A DNA stretch of 64,000 nt from Arthrobacter sp. ISL-85 (GTDB lineage Bacteria > Actinomycetota > Actinomycetes > Actinomycetales > Micrococcaceae): assembly GCF_018613675.1 (NCBI RefSeq), contig NZ_JAGGPQ010000001.1, positions 62,001 to 126,000 on the forward strand, given 5' to 3'. Below the pieces are notes generated by a model. That model was not told the DNA's origin, did not search any database, and was given only the letters and a program-made list of their open reading frames with translations. The position numbers and the translations under genes are program-made. The stretch's first letter is position 1. Every line of letters begins with the position of its first letter. Shown here piece after piece: positions 41,057 through 49,637 of this stretch.

Positions 41057-42223
41057 CTAGTGGCGGACGACGGTGAGGGTGCTCTTGTTGGCGGCGGATT
41101 CCTCCACGGCGTCCAGGACGTACTGGACGTTCAGGCCTTCTTCGAACGACGGCGAGGGCTGGGTTCCGTCCTTGATGGCCAGGAGGAAGTCGCGTACCTG
41201 GTGGGTGAAAGTGTGTTCCCAGCCGATGATGTGGCCCTGGGGCCACCATGCGTCGAGGTAGGGGTGCTCGGGTTCGTTGACCAGGATGCGGCGGAAGCCC
41301 TGTTCCCGGACGGGGAGGGTGGCGTCCAGGAAGCCGAGTTCGTTGAGGTTTTCCAGGTCGAACAGGAGGCTTCCCTTGTCGCCGTAGACCTCGATCTGGA
41401 GGCTGTTTTTCCTGCCGGTGGCCACCCGGGAGACCTCCACTGAGGCGATGGCCCCGGAGGTGAGGGAGAGTGTGGCCCAGGCGGCGTCGTCGACCGTTAC
41501 ATCCTCGGTGCCCTCCTGTCCGGGGCGCTGGTTGACGAACGTGTTGAGCCGGCCGGAGACCTCGGTGACCTGGTCGCCGAGGAGGTACAGGACCTGGTCG
41601 ATGGCGTGGGAGGCGATGTCCCCGAGCGCGCCGGACCCGGCTGTTTCCTTCCGAAGCCGCCAGGTCATGGGGGCGTGGGCGTCGGCGAGCCAGTCCTGCA
41701 GGTAGGCGGCGCGGACGTGCCGGACCGTACCGAGCCGGCCTTCACTGATGAGTTCCTTCGCGAGGGCCAGGGCCGGGACGCGGCGGTAGTTGAACCCGAT
41801 CATCGACTGGATGCCTTTGGCCCGGGCCTTGGCCGCCGCGGCGGTCATGAGCTCGGCTTCGGCGAGGGTGTTGGCCAGGGGTTTTTCCACCAGGACGTGC
41901 TTTCCTGCCCCCAGGGCGGCGACGGCGATCTCGGCATGCATCCAGCCCGGGGCGCAGATGTCCACGATGTCGATGTCATCCCTGGTGATCACCTCACGCC
42001 AGTCCGTCGCCGACTCAGCCCAGCCGTACCGGGCCGCGGCCTCAGCCACCGCCGCGGCGTCCCGGCCCACGAGCACCTTCTGCTCAAAGGCCGGGACGTC
42101 GAAGAAACTGGCCACGTTCCGCCACGCGTTGGAATGGGCCTTGCCCATGAAGGCGTAACCGATGGCGGCCACCCCCAGCGGGCGGGACACCGGGGGCTCG
42201 GACGGGTGTGCGGATGCGGTCAT
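41057..42223 (-). CDS. Gfo/Idh/MocA oxidoreductase, levoglucosan dehydrogenase-like
   Basis: 388 residues: N-terminal NAD(P) fold (IGYAFMGKAHSNAWR), the EKPLA motif with the conserved catalytic Lys-Pro, and a C-terminal beta-sheet domain containing GSGALGDIASHAIDQVLYL with the active-site Asp/His. The FMGKAHS and YLQDW segments resemble, from memory, levoglucosan dehydrogenase of Pseudarthrobacter, an enzyme that oxidises C3 of an anhydrosugar. AGGA precedes the ATG. A 12-bp triple repeat lies just upstream. Likely reactions are oxidation of a glycoside at C3 or the reverse reduction of a keto-sugar. Confidence 0.86.
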   Translation of the reverse strand: MTASAHPSEPPVSRPLGVAAIGYAFMGKAHSNAWRNVASFFDVPAFEQKVLVGRDAAAVAEAAARYGWAESATDWREVITRDDIDIVDICAPGWMHAEIAVAALGAGKHVLVEKPLANTLAEAELMTAAAAKARAKGIQSMIGFNYRRVPALALAKELISEGRLGTVRHVRAAYLQDWLADAHAPMTWRLRKETAGSGALGDIASHAIDQVLYLLGDQVTEVSGRLNTFVNQRPGQEGTEDVTVDDAAWATLSLTSGAIASVEVSRVATGRKNSLQIEVYGDKGSLLFDLENLNELGFLDATLPVREQGFRRILVNEPEHPYLDAWWPQGHIIGWEHTFTHQVRDFLLAIKDGTQPSPSFEEGLNVQYVLDAVEESAANKSTLTVVRH

Positions 42224-42249
42224 GATGCGTTCCTGCGAACTTCCTGCTG

Positions 42250-42285
42250 GCTGGACTACGTGCTGGATTACTTGCTGGACTATAC
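42250..42285 (+). repeat. Three tandem 12-bp repeats
   Basis: GCTGGACTACGT, GCTGGATTACTT and GCTGGACTATAC follow one another without gaps, between two oxidoreductase genes. The last copy contains the stop codon of the gene at 42280. The tract may be only a slippage product. Confidence 0.65.
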
Positions 42286-43407
42286 GGTGGCAGTTTCCGG
42301 TGCCCAGTCCTCGGGGAGGGCGGGGGATGCCGGGGCCGAACTTTCAACGTTCACGAACGTGCCCGAATCGACGGACTCCGAGATGGAGACCATCGTGTCC
42401 AGCACGTGGTAGGCCAGTTCGCCGGTGGCCCGGTGGGTTGTTCCGGCGCGGAGGGAGCGTGCCATGTCCAGGACACCCATGCCGCGGCCGTTGGCGGGCC
42501 CCGTGGCTGGAACGGTGGTCCAGTCCTCGTCGCCGGCGCGCCAGAGCTTGATGTCGCCGGTGAAGTAGTTGGGGTCCGGCAGCGAGATGGTGGCTTCGGT
42601 GCCGGTGATTTCCACGAATCCCATCCGGGTCCGGGGGGACTCGAAGGAGAAGACACTGTGCGAGGAGGCGCCGGATTCGAACTGCGCCATCGCTGAAACA
42701 TGGGTGGGCACCTCGACGGTGAACTCCTGGCCCGCCTTGGGTCCGGAACCGATGACGCGCACGTCCTTGGCCTTGGAGCCGACGGCGGCCACCTTGCGGA
42801 TGGAGCCGAAGGCCTGGACCAGGGTGGTGAGGTAGTACGGGCCCATGTCGAACAGCGGGCCGGCGCCGTGCTGGAAGAGGAACGCGGGGTTGGGATGCCA
42901 GGATTCGGGGCCCGGTGTTTGGAACGTGGTCATCGCGGTCAGCGGAGTCCCGATGTCCCCGCGCTGGATCAGGCGCAGGGCGGTCTGGATTCCGGCGCCA
43001 AGGAAGGTGTCCGGGGCGCAGCCCAGGCGGATGCCGGCGGCATCGGCGGTTTTGAGCAGGCCCAGCCCGGATTCGCGGTCCAGGGAGAACGGCTTTTCCG
43101 TCCAGACGTGCTTGCCGGCGTTCACGGCGGCCGTGGCCACCTCCACGTGCGCGGCAGGAATGGTGAGGTTGACGATGATCTCGACGTCGGGGTGGTTCAG
43201 GGCCTTGTCCACCCCGCCCCACTCGGCGATGCCGTACTCCTTGGCGCGGGCCTCGGCAGCTTCCTCGAACAGGTCCGCGATGACGTGGACCTTCAGGTCC
43301 GGGAACGCCGTCAGATTGTCCAGGTACTGCTTGCTGATCACGCCGGCGCCGATGACGCCGACGCCCACCGGGCCGCTGCGGGACGGCTTGGTTACGGGGG
43401 TGTTCAC
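42280..43407 (-). CDS. Gfo/Idh/MocA oxidoreductase
   Basis: 375 residues of the same superfamily as its neighbour but only distantly alike. VGVGVIGAGVISKQYL binds the cofactor, WTEKPFSLD provides the catalytic Lys, and the C-terminal domain has GPLFDMGPYYLTTLVQ with the active-site Asp. This second branch (DMGPYY type) is common in plant-polysaccharide and inositol gene clusters of actinobacteria. Its ATG overlaps the stop of the TIM-barrel gene by four bases, so both are made together. It is a candidate reductase for the final step of a 3-keto-sugar pathway. Confidence 0.85.
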   Translation of the reverse strand: MNTPVTKPSRSGPVGVGVIGAGVISKQYLDNLTAFPDLKVHVIADLFEEAAEARAKEYGIAEWGGVDKALNHPDVEIIVNLTIPAAHVEVATAAVNAGKHVWTEKPFSLDRESGLGLLKTADAAGIRLGCAPDTFLGAGIQTALRLIQRGDIGTPLTAMTTFQTPGPESWHPNPAFLFQHGAGPLFDMGPYYLTTLVQAFGSIRKVAAVGSKAKDVRVIGSGPKAGQEFTVEVPTHVSAMAQFESGASSHSVFSFESPRTRMGFVEITGTEATISLPDPNYFTGDIKLWRAGDEDWTTVPATGPANGRGMGVLDMARSLRAGTTHRATGELAYHVLDTMVSISESVDSGTFVNVESSAPASPALPEDWAPETATV

Positions 43408-44156
43408 GCGTTGGCTCCTTCGGCTGCGGTGTTGCTGTTCAGGTAGGCGAGGGACTGGGCGATGCCCTCGAAGATGTCGCCGGCATAGTCGTCAAACTCC
43501 ACCACGCCCACTTCCAGGGACTTGGCAGCTGCGATGACGTCCATTACCGGGACCTTGCCTTGGCCTGCCGGCTGCTGGGCCTTGTTGTCCTTGTTCAGGG
43601 GGCCGTCCTTGATGTGGATGAACTTCACCCGGTCACCCAGGCGTTCCAGGAGTTCCACCGGGTCCTGGCCACCCACGGCCGCCCAGTAGGTGTCCACTTC
43701 CAAGGCCAGTTCGGGGTCCAGCAGGGACTCGAAGTACTCCAGGGCGGTGCGGCCCTCAATGGTGGACTCCAGTTCCCAGGCGTGGTTGTGGTAGCCGACG
43801 CGGATGCCGTACTCCGCACCCTTCCTGGCCGCCGCATTGAGCTTGGCGGCGGTGGCCTGGATATCTTCGGCCTTCTGCCAGTGCTCGGCGGGCAGGAACG
43901 GATCGATCACCGTGCTGATGCCCAGTTCCTTGGCCGCGGCGAAGATCTCGTCCTGGTCCTGGCTCATCAGGGGAGCGTGGCCGGACGGTGCGGTGAGGCC
44001 GTTCTCCTTCAGTGCGGCGCCAAGTTCCTTGGCCGTGGCCACGAAGTTGTACGGCTCCACCTGGGTGTAGCCGATCTCTGCCACCTTCTTGATGGTCCCC
44101 GGGAGGTCCTCGGAGATGGCGTTGCGGAGGGTGTAAAGCTGCAGTGAATAGGACAT
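43404..44156 (-). CDS. Xylose isomerase-like TIM-barrel enzyme
   Basis: 250 residues: MSYSLQLYTLRNAISED, IGYTQVEPYNF, VGYHNHAWELE with His and Glu, ALEVDTYWAAVGG, FIHIKDG and VVEFDDYAG with the last metal-binding residue. The ATG at 44156 has AAGGA six bases upstream; a TTG ten codons earlier is less likely. It is the first enzyme gene after the ABC permeases and overlaps the next oxidoreductase by four bases (ATGA). Together with the enzyme at 40002 it gives the operon two isomerase/lyase-type proteins, as in Lgd pathways (LgdB1 and LgdB2). Confidence 0.85.
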   Translation of the reverse strand: MSYSLQLYTLRNAISEDLPGTIKKVAEIGYTQVEPYNFVATAKELGAALKENGLTAPSGHAPLMSQDQDEIFAAAKELGISTVIDPFLPAEHWQKAEDIQATAAKLNAAARKGAEYGIRVGYHNHAWELESTIEGRTALEYFESLLDPELALEVDTYWAAVGGQDPVELLERLGDRVKFIHIKDGPLNKDNKAQQPAGQGKVPVMDVIAAAKSLEVGVVEFDDYAGDIFEGIAQSLAYLNSNTAAEGANA

Positions 44157-44210
44157 TGGTTTCCTTAGCGGTTCTGTAACGGTCAAGGGGGATTCGGTCA
44201 GCGGATTGGG

Positions 44211-45101
44211 TCAGCGGCCGGCCAGCGAGCCGCCGATGCCGCCCACGCTGAAATATTTGTTGAGGGTGGCGAAGACGATGACGGGCGGGAGCATCATGAC
44301 CACGGCCAGGGCCATCACGGAGGTCCAGTCCGTGGCGTTCTGCTGGAAGAAGGACTGCACGCCCATGGGGAGCGTGAAGATCTCGTTGGAACGAAGGAAC
44401 ACGATGGCTACCAGGTAGTCGTTCCAGGCCAGCAGGAAGGCGAAAATCGCTGTCGAGAGGACGCCGGGCAGGGAGTTCCGCAGGACCACCTTGGTAAAGG
44501 ACCCGAAGACGGAGCAGCCGTCGATCCAGGATGCTTCCTCAAGGCTGATGGGGATGGAGTCGAAATACGCCGCCATCATCCAGGTGGCCACCGTCATGGT
44601 GGACCCCACGTAGATGATGGTCAGGCCCAGGAGGTTGTCCACCAGGCCCATGCCGGCGAACAGGATGAACAGCGGCACCACCGAGGTGATGATGGGCAGG
44701 GACTGCATGACGAACAGCAGCAGCGAGTACCCGGAAACCGCCTTGCTGCGGCCTCGGGAGAGGACGTAGCCGGCCGGGGCTGCCACAGCCACGGAGACCA
44801 CCACGGTGGAAAGGGTGGTGACCAGGCTGTTCTTCAGCCAGGTGGCGGCCAGGGTTTTGGAAAAGACGTTGCCCAGGTTCTCGAAAGTCAGGCCGCTGGC
44901 CGTGCTGTTGGGCCCCGGAGTGAAGGCCAGCAGTACGGTGACCATGATGGGTACCAGGACGATCGCGGTGATGATGAGGATCGCGGCGAACCGCCACCAG
45001 CGTCCGCGCATGCCGGCTTCGGACAGGACCTTGCGCCTTATGCCGCCGTCGATGCCGAGAGCGGGGCCTGATTCGGGATGGGCGTGGAGGACTGCGCTCA
45101 T
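44211..45101 (-). CDS. ABC sugar importer permease, MalG type
   Basis: 296 residues, six membrane segments and the EAA loop SLEEASWIDGCSVFGSFTKVV, which contacts the ATPase, in the form typical of CUT1 carbohydrate importers. It ends with the usual short tail. Its ATG overlaps the stop codon of the MalF-type gene by one base. The operon, like many in actinobacteria, has no ATPase gene; such importers share a general MsiK-type ATPase encoded elsewhere. Confidence 0.9.
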   Translation of the reverse strand: MSAVLHAHPESGPALGIDGGIRRKVLSEAGMRGRWWRFAAILIITAIVLVPIMVTVLLAFTPGPNSTASGLTFENLGNVFSKTLAATWLKNSLVTTLSTVVVSVAVAAPAGYVLSRGRSKAVSGYSLLLFVMQSLPIITSVVPLFILFAGMGLVDNLLGLTIIYVGSTMTVATWMMAAYFDSIPISLEEASWIDGCSVFGSFTKVVLRNSLPGVLSTAIFAFLLAWNDYLVAIVFLRSNEIFTLPMGVQSFFQQNATDWTSVMALAVVMMLPPVIVFATLNKYFSVGGIGGSLAGR

Positions 45102-46063
45102 TATTCGACGCTCGACTTTCGGATCTGGCGGTACAGGATGACCGAGATGACCACCAGGGTCATGGTCATGAGGAAGGCGATGGCCACGCCGGGGCCGGTG
45201 GCGAAGTCCTGGAATACGGTCCGGTAGGCCAGGACCACCAGGGAGGTGGTGGCGTTGACCGGGCCACCGCCGGTGAGCAGGTAGATGGTGGGGAAGTCGT
45301 TGACGCAGAAGATGGTCATCAGGATCCAGCTGATGTAGGTGGAGCGGGCAATCAGCGGCAGGGTGATCTGGGTGAACTGCTGCCAGGGGCTGGCGCCGTC
45401 CATGCTGGCTGCCTCATAGACGGTGGTGTCCACTGAGGCCAGGGCGGCCGAGATCATCATCATCATGAACGGGAAGCTGACCCAGACTTTGAAGACCATC
45501 ACCGTAATGGACGCCAGGGTGGGGTCCGCCAGGAAGAGCGGGGTGCCAAGGCCCAGGTTCCGGAACAGCGACGGGATCAGGCTGTCGGGGGTGGCCACCA
45601 GCCAGTTCCATGCGGTGGAGGACACCACGATGGGCACTACCCACGGCAGGAGGAGGAGGACCTTGAAGGTGCCGCCGGCCGGGATCTTGGTGCGCAGGAG
45701 CAGGGCCAGGCCCAGGCCTACCAACCAGGATCCGAAAACGCCCACAATGGTGAACCACAGGGTGAACTGTGCTGCCTTCCAGAACGCCGGCGACGTCAGG
45801 ACGGTGGCAAAGTTCTGCGCGCCCACGAAGTTGCCGGTCTGGAGCAGGTCACCGTCATGCGTCGCCTGGATGGCGGCGTAGACCAGCGGGTAGCCGTGGA
45901 TCAGGACGAGCAGGACCACGGAAGGAAACAGGAGCCAGAAGAACGTCCTGGTGGCCTGGGCGGAGAGCTTGCTCTTGCGCTTGCCGGGGAGGGCACCGGA
46001 CCCGCCGGGGGCAACCCCGCGGCGGGCCCGGGCCAGGCCGGACTGGGTGGTGGTGCTGGACAT
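45101..46063 (-). CDS. ABC sugar importer permease, MalF type
   Basis: 320 residues with a basic N-terminal tail of ~35 residues and six membrane segments. The EAA loop is VYEAASMDGASPWQQFTQIT, followed by the typical TYISWILMTIFCVNDFPTIYLLTGGGP. It starts 12 bp after the gene for the binding protein. It pairs with the MalG-type permease to form the membrane channel of the importer. Confidence 0.9.
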   Translation of the reverse strand: MSSTTTQSGLARARRGVAPGGSGALPGKRKSKLSAQATRTFFWLLFPSVVLLVLIHGYPLVYAAIQATHDGDLLQTGNFVGAQNFATVLTSPAFWKAAQFTLWFTIVGVFGSWLVGLGLALLLRTKIPAGGTFKVLLLLPWVVPIVVSSTAWNWLVATPDSLIPSLFRNLGLGTPLFLADPTLASITVMVFKVWVSFPFMMMMISAALASVDTTVYEAASMDGASPWQQFTQITLPLIARSTYISWILMTIFCVNDFPTIYLLTGGGPVNATTSLVVLAYRTVFQDFATGPGVAIAFLMTMTLVVISVILYRQIRKSSVE

Positions 46064-46075
46064 GGCCGGTCCGTT

Positions 46076-47404
46076 CTACTTCTTCAGGACGGACTCGAGG
46101 CCGGACTGGAAGGTCTGCAGTGCCGTCTTGGCATCGGTCTTCCCGGTGATGATGCTCTGGCTGAACTGGTTCAATGCCTGGCCGCCGTCAAGGGCTGCGA
46201 GGTTGGCGTTCAGCGTGCTGCCCTGGGCGGCGAAGGTCTTGGCGATGGGCTGCCAGTCCTTGACGATCTTGACGTTGTTGGGGTCGTCGGCGAACTCCGG
46301 GATCTCGGTGATCGACTTGAAGACCGGCAGGGCGGACATGAGCTTCTTCTGCCACAGCTGCTTGAGCTGGCCCAGGTAGTACACCAGGAACTCCTCGGAT
46401 GCTTCCTGGGACGGGGTGTTGGTGTACATCATGATGTTGTTCGGGAACACGATGGTGGCCTTGTCGCCGTGCGGGCCCTTGATGGGATCAGCCACCAGCA
46501 GGTCGCCCGAGGTGTCTCCAACACGCTGCGGGACGTTCACCTGGAACAGGCCGTAGCCCGCCTTCCCGTCCTTCCACTGCGCCGACATGTTGTCCGTGGT
46601 GTAGCTGACCGCGGCCGGATCCACGATGCCGTTGGACACGAGTTCCAGGACGAACTCCATGGCCTCGACGTTGCGGTCGTTCATGAGGTCCAGCTGGCCG
46701 TCCTTGTTCCAGACACCGCCGCCATTGTTGACCATCATCATGATCATGGAGTGGTTGGCGTAGTTGTTGCCTGCGCCTGCACCGGTGGTGAAACCAAAGG
46801 CGCCCACCTTCTTCAGCGCCTTGCCCGCCTCGAGGAGGGACGGCCAGTCCGTGGGCAGGGCAACGTTCGCCTTCTCGAACAGGGACTTGCGGTACCAGAA
46901 GACGCGCATGTCCAGCTGCCACGGGACCGCCACGTAGCCCTTATCCGACTTGAACGGGTCCAGCACGCCGGGCAGGAAGTCGTTGAACTGGCCATTGGCC
47001 TTCAGCTTCTCGATCACCTTGTCCGCGTAGGCAATCTGGCCCTGCTGCTCGAACTGGAACGCCTGGAAGCCGCCGCCTGTGGAAACTGCCGGGCCTGTCT
47101 TGGAGGCGATCGCTGAGGAGAAGGTCTGGTAGAAGTTGTTCCACTGGATGATCTGGTAGGAAGCCTTGGCGCCGTTGGCGCCGGAGAACCCTTCCGCAAC
47201 GCTCTTGGCGGCGTCGTTGTAGGCCGGTGTTGCCCACGGCATGTCCCAGAACTTGATGGTCCCGCCGGCTCCACCTCCGCCGCCTCCCTGTGACGCCGAG
47301 CCGCCGCCGCAGGCCGCGAGGAGGGGCGCCGCTGCAGCTGCAGCCGTCAGGCCCAGGAAACCGCGCCGGGAGAAGGAGCGGCGCTGTTCGGAAGTTGCAT
47401 TCAT
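46076..47404 (-). CDS. Sugar-binding lipoprotein of the ABC importer, Tat-type signal
   Basis: 442 residues. The export signal combines a twin-arginine motif (FSRRGFLGL, Arg13-Arg14) with a lipobox LLAAC whose Cys32 would carry the lipid, so it is probably folded in the cytoplasm and then anchored outside the membrane. A Gly/Ser-rich spacer leads into the type-1 extracellular solute-binding fold (TIKFWDMPWATPAYND, VAVPWQLDMRVFWYRK, GQALNQFSQS). Its ATG at 47404 has AAAGGA upstream; longer frames are spurious. It determines the importer's substrate, which remains unknown. Confidence 0.9.
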   Translation of the reverse strand: MNATSEQRRSFSRRGFLGLTAAAAAAPLLAACGGGSASQGGGGGGAGGTIKFWDMPWATPAYNDAAKSVAEGFSGANGAKASYQIIQWNNFYQTFSSAIASKTGPAVSTGGGFQAFQFEQQGQIAYADKVIEKLKANGQFNDFLPGVLDPFKSDKGYVAVPWQLDMRVFWYRKSLFEKANVALPTDWPSLLEAGKALKKVGAFGFTTGAGAGNNYANHSMIMMMVNNGGGVWNKDGQLDLMNDRNVEAMEFVLELVSNGIVDPAAVSYTTDNMSAQWKDGKAGYGLFQVNVPQRVGDTSGDLLVADPIKGPHGDKATIVFPNNIMMYTNTPSQEASEEFLVYYLGQLKQLWQKKLMSALPVFKSITEIPEFADDPNNVKIVKDWQPIAKTFAAQGSTLNANLAALDGGQALNQFSQSIITGKTDAKTALQTFQSGLESVLKK

Positions 47405-47532
47405 GGTGATGTGTCCTTTCGGGACCGTCTTGCGCAGCGCGCCGTTGGTGCGGTCCTGCTCATCGTTGAGAGTGGAGGTGGGACTGGACTGTGCTGTTGG
47501 ACTGCTTGTTCGGTTGCGTATCGGTGGGCTGG

Positions 47533-48354
47533 TTATGTGGCGGCGAGGGTTGCGTAGAGGTCGGTCAGCCGGGCGAACCCGGCCAGGTCGTCCGGCTGGG
47601 TGCCGGCGCCAAGGTGATCCTTCAGGCGCCGCCACGCACACCGGTGGGCGGATTCGTAGAGGGTGGGCAGGAGAAGTTCGCCGTGGGCCCCGGTGACCCG
47701 GACTTCGGCCGGCCAGGCAGCGTCCGGGTCGGGCACCTGGACGGCCACCCCGCCGTCGGCCGTGTAGAGGCGGATGTCGACGCCGGCAGGCCTGGCGGTG
47801 GTGAGTACGCCCTGGGCGGTGAACGGGGCGCCGTTGGCGAGCCTGCCGGTGGCTGTATAGCCGGTGGCGCCGCTGCGGAGGACGCTGACACCGTGGAGCT
47901 GTCCGCTGACGGCCAGCACGGCGGCGAGGTGGCGGGCCAGAAGCCGCTGGGGGTCTGTGCCGGGGCTGGCGGTGGCAACGCTGTCCATCAGCGACGACGT
48001 GCCCAGGGCGCTGCGGACGGCGTCGCGGGCATCGGGATCGCCGCTTTCGCCAACGAGTGCAGGGTTGGAGGCCCAGTGGAGATCGAGGACGACGACGGCT
48101 TGGGCGGCCTCGGCGGCTGCCGCCAGTTGCGTGGTCGTCTCCGGGACGGGATCCACCACCAGGATGCCGCGTGAACCTGTTTCGACGGCCCGTGCCGCTT
48201 CCGTAGTCCAGCCTGCTTCGCCCGCGATGACGGCGACGTCGGCCTCCCGGCCCTCCGCTGCGGGGCCAAACGTTGCGGGCAGCGAAGCTACCGCCAGCGC
48301 CACCGCGCCTGCTTCCTCGGCCTGCGGCGTTGCTGTCACTGTGTACGCGCTCAT
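47533..48354 (-). CDS. Accessory protein of the sugar operon, function unknown
   Basis: 273 residues starting at an ATG that overlaps the stop of the third oxidoreductase gene by four bases (ATGA), so the two are translated as a pair. The first ~100 residues alternate hydrophobic strands and helices (ADVAVIAGEAGW, GILVVDPVPETTTQL, AVVVLDLHWASNPA) like a Rossmann-type half without a glycine-rich loop. The second half is beta-rich (SVLRSGATGYTATGRL, GVDIRLYTADGGVAVQV, EVRVTGAHGELLLP), similar to the C-terminal domain of Gfo/Idh/MocA proteins. It may be a degenerate oxidoreductase subunit. I cannot name a family. Confidence 0.6.
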   Translation of the reverse strand: MSAYTVTATPQAEEAGAVALAVASLPATFGPAAEGREADVAVIAGEAGWTTEAARAVETGSRGILVVDPVPETTTQLAAAAEAAQAVVVLDLHWASNPALVGESGDPDARDAVRSALGTSSLMDSVATASPGTDPQRLLARHLAAVLAVSGQLHGVSVLRSGATGYTATGRLANGAPFTAQGVLTTARPAGVDIRLYTADGGVAVQVPDPDAAWPAEVRVTGAHGELLLPTLYESAHRCAWRRLKDHLGAGTQPDDLAGFARLTDLYATLAAT

Positions 48355-49448
48355 GCGGTGGCTCCTGCCTTTTCCGTGTCGGCGAGGTGTCCTGCGGCAA
48401 CGTTCTGCACGGTGGCCTCCGAGATGGCCAGGGCAAAAGTGAGGTCGTCGATCAGGGCTTGGGCGGAGGGCGCCCGGCGGCCTCCGCTGGCCAGTTCCGC
48501 CAGTTCGCGCCACTCGCCCTCGTAGCCGTTGTGCCCGTACGGGCCAAAGGTAGTGGTCTCGCCGCCGCGGGAGAAGGTGGCCACGGCGGAGCCGGCCTGG
48601 ACGTAGGAGGGCGTGAAGTCGATGCGGAGCGCGGAATCATCGCCAATGGCCTCGAAGGTCCATTCGGGCTTCCACGTGCTGTTCATGACGGCACGCAGTT
48701 CGATGACACGGGTGGGGGTCCGGAGCGAGACGGCGTAACCGAACGGGCGGACATGCCGCGCCTGGAGTACTTCAACCGCGCCGAAGTCCGGAGTGAAGCG
48801 GCGCACCAGGGGCAGGTCGTGGATGGCCAGGCCCATGATCCCGCCCTGCATCATGGCCTTGATGACCTCGATGTCCGAGTAATCGGGCTTGGCCGGGGCA
48901 GGGCGGGTGATGATCTCGGTGGCGAAGTCTTCGAAGCGGGCGTTCGGCGGGAGGACGATGGAGGAGCGGATGGTGTGGACCTGCTCCGGAAGGTCGCCCC
49001 AGTGTTGTTCCGCCGCGAGCCAGCCGGGGTCGAACGTGTGCATGGCTCCGACCAGGATCGGCACCCCCGTCGCGGCACTGGCATCCGCGATCCGTGCCGC
49101 CTCTTCACCGTTCATCGCAAAGGGCTTTTCGCAGAGGACCGCCTTCTTGCCGGCCCTGCACGCAGCGATGACCTGGTCCGCGTGGAACTGGTGGGGACTG
49201 CAAACAGCCACGATGTCCACTGCGGGATCAGCCAGCAGGGCCTCCAGGCTGGTGCTGGATGCGGAACCAACACGCGAGGCCACTGAAGAAGCCACGGCCG
49301 GGTCCACGTCCATGATGTGCCGCACCTCCAGGATGTCCCGGAGGCGGGCCAGTGCCGGAAGGTGGATGGCCTGGGTGACGGGTCCGGCGCCGAGGATGCC
49401 GACGCCAAGGGGCCGGACTGCTGGCGCTGCGATGTGGGACAAGTTCAA
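48351..49448 (-). CDS. Gfo/Idh/MocA oxidoreductase, first gene of the sugar operon
   Basis: 365 residues: LGVGILGAGPVTQAIHLPAL for the cofactor, VAVCSPHQFH, CEKPFAMN with the catalytic Lys, and a C-terminal domain with GLAIHDLPLVRRF in place of the more usual GGxxxDxGxH. The start is a TTG at 49448, or a second TTG at 49442; GAGG in AAAGAGGTAA suits the latter slightly better. The gene faces the ROK repressor across a 189-bp gap that contains a palindrome, so its promoter is probably the one that repressor controls. Confidence 0.83.
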   Translation of the reverse strand: MNLSHIAAPAVRPLGVGILGAGPVTQAIHLPALARLRDILEVRHIMDVDPAVASSVASRVGSASSTSLEALLADPAVDIVAVCSPHQFHADQVIAACRAGKKAVLCEKPFAMNGEEAARIADASAATGVPILVGAMHTFDPGWLAAEQHWGDLPEQVHTIRSSIVLPPNARFEDFATEIITRPAPAKPDYSDIEVIKAMMQGGIMGLAIHDLPLVRRFTPDFGAVEVLQARHVRPFGYAVSLRTPTRVIELRAVMNSTWKPEWTFEAIGDDSALRIDFTPSYVQAGSAVATFSRGGETTTFGPYGHNGYEGEWRELAELASGGRRAPSAQALIDDLTFALAISEATVQNVAAGHLADTEKAGATA

Positions 49449-49547
49449 TTACCTCTTTGTAAACGGACTTTGAAGTACCGGAAGGATCACTACGGTGGAT
49501 GGTTGCCATCCGGTCCGCGGATGTGCCCCGAATCACAAGGTAGAACT

Positions 49548-49573
49548 ACTTTTGACGTGCGTCAAGCAAAAGT
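49548..49573. promoter_or_regulatory. Palindromic operator between the sugar operon and its ROK repressor
   Basis: A perfect 14-bp palindrome TTGACGTGCGTCAA (49552-49565) lies inside a wider symmetric frame, ACTTT...AAAGT (49548-49573). It stands about 100 bp before the operon start codon and 65 bp before the repressor start codon, the natural place for auto-control and operon control by the ROK protein. Confidence 0.6.
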
Positions 49574-49637
49574 TGTTTGTTGCGCGTCGTTCTTCTGCCG
49601 TGATGACAGCGGTAAGTAACAGTGTTATGACTTAGAC

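Noticed and set aside
46076-48436. Binding protein read as a 786-residue protein
   Set aside because: The region before 47404 is Arg/Pro-rich antisense-like sequence overlapping the 47533 gene; the Tat/lipobox signal begins at 47404.
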